Part shown: positions 57,199 through 64,000 of the stretch, in pieces
Layout: each line of letters begins with the position of its first letter
Numbering within the stretch: position 1 is the first letter of the stretch
Assembly: GCA_025452255.1 (NCBI GenBank)
Contig: CP104974.1
Coordinates: forward strand, 3,016,156 to 3,080,155
Length of the DNA: 64,000 nucleotides
Direction: 5' to 3'
Source of the DNA: Devosia sp. A8/3-2
GTDB taxonomy: Bacteria; Pseudomonadota; Alphaproteobacteria; Rhizobiales; Devosiaceae
Made by a program: the position numbers and the translations under genes
The notes under the pieces: generated by a model
Database searches by the model: none
Told to the model about the DNA's origin: nothing
What the model saw: only the letters and a program-made list of their open reading frames with translations

Positions 57199-58159
57199 TT
57201 ACTCCGAAAGGTTCGCGTCGGCGGCGTTGATGGCGGATGTCAGTTGGTCGAGTGCGCCGGCATAGGCGCCGTAATTGCGCAGCCAATAGGCGGGCCATTC
57301 TGGTGACGGCGCCGGCAGCGGCGGCCTTCATCAGCGTCCAGTGGGCTGCGCCTCGAGCGATCTGCAACTGGGTGCTGGTGCGATTATCCAGCATAATCAG
57401 ATCGGGCTGGTATTTATCGGCATTTTCCCAGCTGAGATTTTCGAAATAGCCCTGCGGGTCAATGGCATCCGGCACGATGATGTCGAGCCCCCGTGCCTGA
57501 AAATCGGTGAGTTCGGAACTGCCGACCGGGGTGGCGATATAGAGCGCATCATTGCCGGCAAAGGCCGCCAAGGCAGTGAGGCCCGGCTTTGCTGATATGG
57601 CAGCCTTGAAGCCATCCAGTGCGACCTCGAAGCGGGCGCGTTCGGCTGCGATATTCGGGTTGGCCAGAGCGGCGCCCGTGCTTTGCGCCAAGGTTTCATA
57701 ATCCTCGATCACGGCGATGATGGAATCGCCGACCGTGACGCCGGTGATCGGGGCCAAGGCGCTGAGGGGGCTATCGGGACCGGCCAGCTTGTTGCCGCTG
57801 CTCCATTCGCCCGATACCGGCCAGTATTCGGCGATGATCAGATCGGGCTCAAGCGCGGCGGCTTTTTCGATATCGATTTCGCCCCAGCTCTGGCCGATGA
57901 TTTCGATGCCGGTGAGGTCGAGCCCCTGCAGGGCCCCGGCATCGGCCACGGGGCTATCGGCATAGATGCCGACCGGGCGAATGCCGAGCGGGATCAGCCC
58001 GGCCGCCGCGTCCCGGCTGGCGATGATGCGCACGGGGACTGCGTCGAGCGTGACCGTCTTGCCCGCGCCGTCAGTATAGCTCCAGCCGGCCGCGAAAGCG
58101 GTGGCAGACAGCGACAGGAACAGCGCCGACAGAGCAAGGCGCAGCGAGGTTCTGATCAT
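57199..58159 (-). CDS. Iron-siderophore substrate-binding protein (second of tandem pair)
   Basis: Signal peptide MIRTSLRLALSALFLSLSATAFAAG, WSYTDGAGKTVTLDAVPVRIIASRDAAAGLIPLGIRPVGIYADSP, GLDLTGIEIIGQSWGEIDIEKAAALEPDLIIAEYWPVSGEWSSG and KYQPDLIMLDNRTSTQLQIARGAAHW. Shares blocks such as LTLDAVP, IPLGIRPVGI, IEKAA, IIAEYWP and EWPAYWLRNY with the preceding paralogue. One extra base at TTCGGT near 57298; about 319 residues. First gene of the iron operon by direction; stop is 3 bp from the paralogue's start. Confidence 0.88.
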
Positions 58160-58245
58160 GATCGGCAGCTCCGTCGCGTGGTGGCGAAACGGGGCTACCT
58201 AACGGGCGCAAACCTGATAGGTCAAGTCATGTTTTAAATAAGGTG

Positions 58246-59479
58246 TCAGGCGGGCTTGCGATATTGATAGATGCCAACGTCGATCGAGCCTTCAGTGAAG
58301 CCAGCCTCGCAATAGCTGAGGTAATAGACCCACTTGCGCTTGAATTCCTCGTCATAGCCAAGCGGGGCGATCATCGGCCAGCGCTCGAGGAACTGCTCGC
58401 GCCATAGCTTGAGCGTCTTGGCGTAGGACAGGCGGAAGGTCTCGACATTTTCCAGCACGAGGCCAACCTTGTCGCCGAATTCGCGCATCACCGTCTTGGT
58501 CAGCAACATGCCGCCGGGGAAAATGTAGCGCTGGATGAAATCGGGACCGGAGCGATAGCCATCGAAATCGGCTTCGTTGATGGTGATGGCTCGGATGGCG
58601 GCCGTGCCGCCGGGCTTGAGCCGGTCATGCACGGTCTGGAAATAGCTGGGCCAATTATCCTCGCCCACGGCCTCGATCATTTCGATGGAGCCGATGTGGT
58701 CGAATAGGCCTTCGGTGTGGCGATAATCCTCGAAAACCGGGGTGGCGAACTGGTCGAGGCCCTGCTTGGCCGAGCGCTCCTGCCCGTATTTGAGCTGTTC
58801 AGCGGAGAGGGTAATGCCGCGCAGATGAGCCTTGTAGTCGCGCGACGGTTTCGGCAAAGCCGCCCCAGCCGCAGCCGATCTCGAGCACCGAGGAACCCTC
58901 GGTGATGCCGGCCATGTCAGCCACGCGGTGGTATTTGGCCAGCTGGGCTTCCTCAAGGCTCTGATCGCCCGAGGTGAAGACCGCCGAGGAATAGGTCATC
59001 GAGGGGTCGAGCCACATGCCGTAGAAGTCGTTGCCGAGATCGTAATGCTCGGCAATGTTCTTCTTGGAGCCTTCGAGCGTATTGCGGCGCGACAGGTGGT
59101 AATGCAGATCGCCGGCAGCGCGCCGGAAAAAGCCCGGATTGGCGCTTTCTGAACATGTCACGATTCTGCAGGAAGAAGCGGAACAGGGCCGTCAGGTCAT
59201 CGACCTCGATATCGCCGCGCATATAGGCGGCGGCAAAGCCGACCGTGCCGCGTTGCATCGCCTCGGTCAGGACCTTGAAATTGTTGAGCCGCAGCACTGC
59301 ATGCTCGCCCGTTGCGGGGCTGCCGACGGTTCTGGTGCGGCCATTGGGAAAAATGACGGTAATGCCGCCGTGGCGGGATGCCCGATCAGGGCAACGCCGA
59401 TGCGCTCCACGAGCCATGATACAAAATGAGTCCACGGCGTGGTGCCGGGGCCGGTATTCTCAACTGCTGTTTTGGTCAT
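58246..59479 (-). CDS. cfa: Cyclopropane-fatty-acyl-phospholipid synthase family methyltransferase
   Basis: SAM-dependent lipid methyltransferase. N-terminal lipid-binding domain (GITVIFPNGRTRTVGSPATGEHAVLRLNN), KNIAEHYDLGNDFYGMWLDPSMTYSSAVF, SAM motif I SVLEIGCGWGGFAE, SAEQLKYGQERSAKQGL, IEMIEAVGEDNWPSYF and FIQRYIFPGGMLLT. About 410 residues after repair. Breaks: near 59380, TTCGAAA read TTCAGAAA near 59150, and near 58840. Makes cyclopropane rings from unsaturated membrane phospholipids if orthologous. Confidence 0.88.
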
Positions 59480-59770
59480 TGAGCCGCTGGTCCAAATATC
59501 GAAAAGCTTGGCGGCGGCTCCTCAGCTGTCGCCTGAATTCAAGCGTCGGCGGCATACAATTGAGCTACAAAACCAGTGCTTCCTAGTGCATGCCCACGAC
59601 TACTTTAGCTGTCATAAATGGATATGCAAGCAGCAGTTTCAACTGGGCGTGACCGGCGTTGGGGGTGGCAAGCCACTGAAAAGGCCCGGGGTTCTGCACA
59701 AGACGTGCGGCTTAAGTGGGCCGAACCACGACTCATCCGCCCTTTGCAGCGCGTGCTCAAAGCCATTCCC

Positions 59771-59890
59771 ACCCACGGCGTCATCCCGGCGCAGGCCGGG
59801 ATCCAGTTCCGTGGTGATCCGTACACATCCAGCGCCGGGATGGCCTTCAGCATGGATTCCGGCCCGCGCCGGAATGACCCGGTGGGTGGT
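59771..59890. repeat. Long imperfect inverted repeat, REP-like
   Basis: Left arm 59771-59806 (ACCCACGGCGTCATCCCGGC..) and right arm 59854-59890 are inverse complements with several mismatches; inside each, CCCGG/CCGGG cores are palindromic. Total span about 120 bp, between cfa and recJ. It resembles 7415-7490 in organisation but differs in sequence. Confidence 0.6.
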
Positions 59891-59912
59891 TTCAAATTCA
59901 GTGAAGCGAACC

Positions 59913-61700
59913 TCAGCCCTTGGGGCGGGCAAGATCGGTCAGGCGGAACTGGACCTGTTCGCGGCCCCGGTAATGATCGATGGACAGCCCGCCGGCGAAG
60001 TGGAATGCCGTGTCGGTTTCAGCGCAGTAGCGTCGCCAATGGGGGTATTGGCGGCGCGGAAGGCGATGGCCTTGAGGCGGGCGCCATCGCCCGAGGTCAG
60101 GGTGAAGCTGACATGGCCGCCCTTGCCCACGACCCGGGGGAATTTGGCGCGATGGGCGGGGAAGGCAAAGACCGGCGTGGGATTGCCCGAACCATAGGGG
60201 CCGGCCCGTTCGATATCGTGGATGAGGTCGACCGTGGCGCCGCGCGCCGTGAGGGCGGCGTCGATCTTGAGCGCGGTCATGGCGCGGGCGGCGGTGACAT
60301 CGACCGAGAGTGCCCGGGCCAAGAACGAGCGGAAGGGGCCGAGCTGACCGGGCTTGATGGTGACGCCGGCCGCCATGGCGTGGCCGCCGCCCTTGGCGAT
60401 GAGCCCGGTTTCGACCGCCTCGATGACGGCGCGGCCCAGATCGACACCCGGCATGGAGCGGCCCGAGCCGGTGCCGGTGCCGTCGGGTTGCAGGGCAATA
60501 GCAAAGGTGGGGCGCTCGAAGCGCTCGCGCAGCCGCGCGGCGATCAGGCCGACAACGCCGGGATGCCAATTGGCGGAGGCGAGGACCAATACAGGAGGCC
60601 CCTCCCCGCTGCCGATTTCCATTTCGGCGACGGCGGCGGCTTCTTCGACGGCTTCGATTTCGATGCGCTGGCGTTCGGAATTGAGTTCATCGAGCCGGGC
60701 GGCGATGGCCGAGGCATGGTGTTCGTCGTCGACCGTCAGCAATTCGGTGCCCATGGCAGCATTGCCGATGCGGCCGCCGGCATTGATGCGCGGACCAATG
60801 AGGAAGCCCAGATGATAGGGATTGAGCGGGCCGCTGACGCGGGCGGCGAGAGCCAGCGCGGCAATGCCCTTATTGTCGCCGCGGCGGGCAACTTCGAGGC
60901 CGCGCACGACGAAGGCGCGGTTGAGGCCGACCGAGGGCACCACGTCGCAGACGGTGGCGAGGGCGACGAGGTCGAGCAGTTTGAGCAGGTCGGGCAGGCC
61001 CGTATCGCCGCGCTGGCGCAAGGCGCGGTTGACGGCGACCAGCACCATGAAGGTGACGCCGGCGGCGCAGAGATAGCCCGAGCCCGAAATGTCGTCGGGG
61101 CGGTTGGGATTGACCAGCGCATTGGCGTTGGGCAGCTCGTGGTCGGACAGATGGTGGTCGATGACCAGCACATCGGCTGCCGCGAGCGGGCGTGGGCGAT
61201 CGGGCCATCGCTGGTAGTGCCGCAATCGAGCGTGATGATGAGGCTGGCGCCGCCATCGATCAGCTTGTCCATGGCCGCGCTATTGGGGCCATAGCCTTCA
61301 AAGATACGGTCGGGGATGTGGACCTGCGCATTGATGCCGAAATGGTTGAGATAGCGGGCCATCAGGGCGCAGGAACAGGCGCCGTCCACGTCGTAATCAC
61401 CGAACAGGGCGATGGTCTCGTTATCGGCAATAGCCTTGGCGAGGCGGTCGGCCGGGGCGTCCATGGCGGTGAGGGTCGACGGGTCAGGCATCAGGCCGCG
61501 AATGGTAGGGTCGAGGTGCTTTTCGGCATCGTCCAGCGTTACGTCGCGAGCGGCGATGATGCGGGCCAGATTTCCGAAACGCCGCTGCGCTGGGCAATGG
61601 CGGTGGCCATTCGCGTGGCATTGCCATCGAGACGATCCGTCCAGGCGCGGCCGGTGACCGAACGGCTGACGTCAAGAAAAGGGCGTGGCGCTTCGAGCAT
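59913..61700 (-). CDS. recJ: Single-stranded-DNA-specific exonuclease RecJ
   Basis: 5'-3' exonuclease of recombination repair (DHH superfamily). ATG at 61700 (MLEAPRPFLDVSRSVTGRAW), motif I IALFGDYDVDGACS, motif III DHHLSDHELPNANALVNPNR, GPRINAGGRIGNA, and the DHHA1 motif KGGGHAMAAGV, followed by the OB domain PTPVFAFPAHRAKFPRVVGK. Three or four indels (about 61585, 61205, 60035). About 595 residues, full length for RecJ. Confidence 0.92.
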
Positions 61701-61793
61701 GGGCGAGAGGTAGGCGATTTAGTGAGGGCGGTCGAGGGGGAAGTGGTGGGTCACCGTGATGTGCCCCTAAAAGTGCAACAATCACCGCTGCTT

Positions 61794-61863
61794 CCTCGGG
61801 CTTGACCCGAGGATCACTCGCCGCTTGTGCCGAGTTGCAGGTGGCCTCGGGTCAAGCCCGAGG
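61794..61863. repeat. Pair of inverted palindromic elements
   Basis: CCTCGGGCTTGACCCGAGG (61794-61812) and its exact inverse complement (61845-61863) are 32 bp apart; each also folds on itself. A third class of short intergenic palindrome in the window, between recJ and glpX. Confidence 0.65.
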
Positions 61864-61905
61864 GAGAACGGTGGGTGGGGTGGCTGCGGTGTTAGTTGCA
61901 GCCGC

Positions 61906-62894
61906 TCACCGGGCGTGCTGGGCCTTGATCCAGCGGACGGTCTGGCTCCAGCTGCGCATAACGATGGTGTTGGTTTCTGACCGAGTCGCGGCGCAGGCGG
62001 ACGCCTTCCGAGCAGGGTGCCGTCGGTGACGCCGGTGGCGGCGACCGGGACGTCGCCGGCGGCGAGTTCGGTCACGTCATAGATGCGGTTGGGGTCGGTG
62101 ATGCCCATGGCATGGGCGCGCTCGCGCTTGGCGGGGCTATCGAGGATCAGCTTGCCCTGCATCTGCCCGCCGATGCAGCGCAGCGCTGCGGCGGCCAATA
62201 CGCCCTCAGGGGCGCTGCCGGAGCCGAGATAAATATCGATGCCGGTATCCTCGGTATTGACCGCGTGGATCACCCCGGCAATGTCGCCGTCGCTGATCAG
62301 CTTGACCGCGACGCCCGTGGTGCGCAGCTCCTCGATGAGGCCGGCATGGCGAGGGCGATCGAGCACGATGGCGGTGATTTCGCTGAGCGGCACGCCCTTG
62401 GCGCCGGCAAGCGCCCGCACGTTCTCGGTGGCCGACCATTCGATATTGACCGTGCCGGCGGGATATTCGGCACCGATGGCGATCTTGTGCATATAGACGT
62501 TGCGGGCAACGTTGAGCAGCCCGCCGCGTTCGGCCATGGCGAGCACGACGATGGAATCGGGCTGGTTCTTGGCACAGAGCGTGACGCCTTCGAGCGGATC
62601 GACGGCGATATCGACCTCGGGCCCCTCCCCCGCGCCCACCGGCTGGCCGATGAACAGCTCGTCGCATTCATGCTCTTCGCCTTCCCCGATAACCACGCGG
62701 CCGGAAATGGCGACGCGGTCGAGTTCGGCCTTCATGGCGCGGACGGCGGCGTCGTCGGCGGCCTTCTCGTCGCCCTTGCCGCGCCATTCTGCGGCGGCGA
62801 TGGCGGCGCGTTCGGTGACGCGCACCAGTTCGAGCGTCAAGCTGCGGTGCAGATTGGCCGGGCTTTTCTCACCCTCGGCTTTGGACAGTCTCAT
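61906..62894 (-). CDS. glpX: Class II fructose-1,6-bisphosphatase
   Basis: Gluconeogenic phosphatase. SLTLELVRVTERAAIAAAEWRGKGDEKAADDAAVRAM, GRVVIGEGEEHECDELFIGQPVG, VDIAVDPLEGVTLCAKNQPDSIVVLAMAERG (DPLEG metal site), IEELRTTGVAVKLISDGDIAGVIHAV and GSGSAPEGVLAAAALRCIGGQMQG are GlpX signatures. Two indels near 61993 and 61977 (TTCGAC read TTCTGAC) garble the end, repaired to EGVRLRRDSVETNTIVMRSWSQTVRW. About 329 residues. RBS GGGAGGA before the ATG. Confidence 0.93.
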
Positions 62895-62900
62895 GCTTCC

Positions 62901-62925
62901 TCCCGGGCTCCGATTTTTCCCGGGA
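62901..62925 (-). promoter_or_regulatory. Hairpin overlapping the glpX ribosome-binding site
   Basis: TCCCGGG and CCCGGGA (62901-62907 with 62919-62925) form a 7-bp GC stem between hom and glpX. On the minus strand its 3' arm ends in CCCGGGA, the first bases of the GGGAGG ribosome-binding site of glpX, so the fold could mask initiation. It could also be a weak hom terminator; no T run follows. Confidence 0.35.
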
Positions 62926-62932
62926 AGGGGTA

Positions 62933-64000
62933 TCAGAGCATTTCGATCCGGATCAATTGTGGTTCCCCCACTATGAACCCGTCGGCGGCGATCTGCGCAA
63001 GCGAGTCGCGCACGTCTGATTCCAAAGTCTGCTGCGTGATCATGACCACGGTGCGGGTCGGCGAGCCATCCGGCGCGACTGCTTTAGCGCTCAAGTCAGA
63101 CCGCTGGATGACGGAATCGATGGAAATGCCGCGTTCTGCCCATGCGGGTGGCGATGGCGGCGAGCGCGCCGTGCACATCCTTGGCATTGAGACGAATGTA
63201 ATAGCCGCCCTGATGGGCGCGCATCGGCGCCTCGCGATAGGGCATCAGCTCATCGCTGGGCACGCCGAGCGGCGGCACGCAGGTGCCGCGGGCAATGTCG
63301 AGAATGTCCGACAGCACCGAGGAGGCCGTGGGCGGGCCACCGGCGCCGGGGCCGGCCAGCAGAAGCTCGTGCACGTGGTCGGTTTCTGAGCGCGACGGCA
63401 TTCATCACCCCGTCGACGCCGGCAATGGCTGAGCCCTTGGGCACGAAGGTGGGGTGAACGCGCTGCTCGATGCCGTCTTCGGTGCGCTGGGCAATGCCGA
63501 GCAGCTTGATCTTGTAGCCGAGCTCGGCCGCGACCTTGATGTCGTGCTGGCTGATCTTGGAAATGCCCTCGACCCGGATTTTATCGGGCGCGATTTCGTA
63601 GCCGAAGCAGAGCGTGGCGAGAATGGAGAGCTTGTGGGCGGTATCGTAGCCTTCTGACGTCGAAGGTCGGGTCGGCTTCGGCATAGCCGAGTGCCTGCGC
63701 GTCCTTAAGGCAATCGGCGAAGGAAATGTCCTCATTGCCCATGCGCGTCAGGATGTAATTACAGGTGCCGTTCATGATGCCGAACACCTTGGCGATGCGG
63801 GCCGAGCCCAGCCCTTCGCGCAGGGTTTTGATCACGGGAATGCCGCCGGCAACAGCGGCCTCGAAGCCGAGCTGGGCGCCGGATTCTTCGGCCAGCTTGG
63901 CCAGCAGCACGCCATGTTTGGCCAGCAATGCCTTATTGGCGGTGACCACGGGGCGGCCGATTTCGAGCGCGGCTTTGACTGCGGCAAAGGCCGGGCCGTC
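62933..64000 (-). CDS. hom: Homoserine dehydrogenase (5' part outside window)
   Basis: Makes homoserine from aspartate semialdehyde for Thr/Met synthesis. Visible: [87 protein letters not shown] and, in the last third, a linker plus ACT-type regulatory domain (YYIRLNAKDVHGALAAIATRMGERGISIDSVIQRS) ending FIVGEPQLIRIEML. Extra bases inside TTCG at about 63655, 63387 and 63135 break the frame. The N-terminal NAD domain lies beyond the window edge. Confidence 0.92.

Noticed and set aside
1..64000. Mass pseudogenisation (dozens of frameshifted genes)
   Set aside because: Breaks cluster at TTCG, CCWGG and GCGCGC, affect essential genes such as hom and recJ and even a tRNA, and repair gives full-length conserved proteins. 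Sequencing or consensus error is the better explanation.
1..64000. CRISPR arrays, rRNA genes, prophage
   Set aside because: No regularly spaced direct repeats, no rRNA segments and no phage structural genes were recognised anywhere in the window.

Overview
The window is high-GC DNA from an alphaproteobacterium. Gene content and codon use (aapJQ, an NDUFS4-like respiratory-chain protein, a dual cold-shock protein, an amine dehydrogenase cluster) point to Hyphomicrobiales, most like Devosia. That placement is inference; there is no rRNA gene here to test it.

Layout. 0-4 kb: general amino-acid ABC transporter start (aapJ, aapQ), metC-type lyase, PAP2 phosphatase. 4-6.2 kb: tRNA-Pro, ETC subunit, TSUP permease, TraB/GumN protein. 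6.2-16.3 kb: a sugar locus on the minus strand (binding protein, two permeases, ATPase, two Gfo/Idh/MocA oxidoreductases, two TIM-barrel sugar isomerases) with a divergent LacI regulator and two palindromic operators. 16.4-28.3 kb: tRNA-Arg followed by a sparse accessory stretch (hypotheticals, a YezG-like protein, VOC, isochorismatase, flavin oxidoreductase, treZ, a decayed TniB/TniQ remnant). 28.3-33.2 kb: AraC regulator and an aromatic-amine-dehydrogenase cluster aauBEDA plus two monohaem cytochromes. 33.3-43.2 kb: a guanidine assimilation operon preceded by a sigma-54 promoter, a guanidine-I riboswitch and an intrinsic terminator; it encodes an ABC importer, two DUF1989-type carboxyguanidine deiminase subunits, a biotin-dependent carboxylase and allophanate hydrolase. 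43-53 kb: SDR, ArsR, HlyIII, DUF192, cold-shock protein, glyoxalase, M15 peptidase, two tRNA-Glu, small secreted proteins, acyltransferase. 53-64 kb: iron-siderophore ABC transporter with two tandem binding proteins, cfa, recJ, glpX and the 3' part of hom.

The two nitrogen loci fit together: amines are oxidised to release ammonium (aau cluster), and guanidine is carboxylated, deiminated and hydrolysed to ammonium and CO2. The guanidine operon appears to need both nitrogen limitation (sigma-54) and guanidine (riboswitch).

A major caution: the sequence carries dozens of small indels that break genes, and most fall in recurring contexts: an extra base inside TTCG (giving TTCTG or TTCAG), damage at CCTGG/CCAGG, and loss of two bases in GCGCGC runs. 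Even the invariant D arm and T loop of tRNA-Pro are hit. I therefore treat most frameshifted genes as intact genes with sequencing or consensus errors, not as pseudogenes, and give coordinates spanning the repaired gene.
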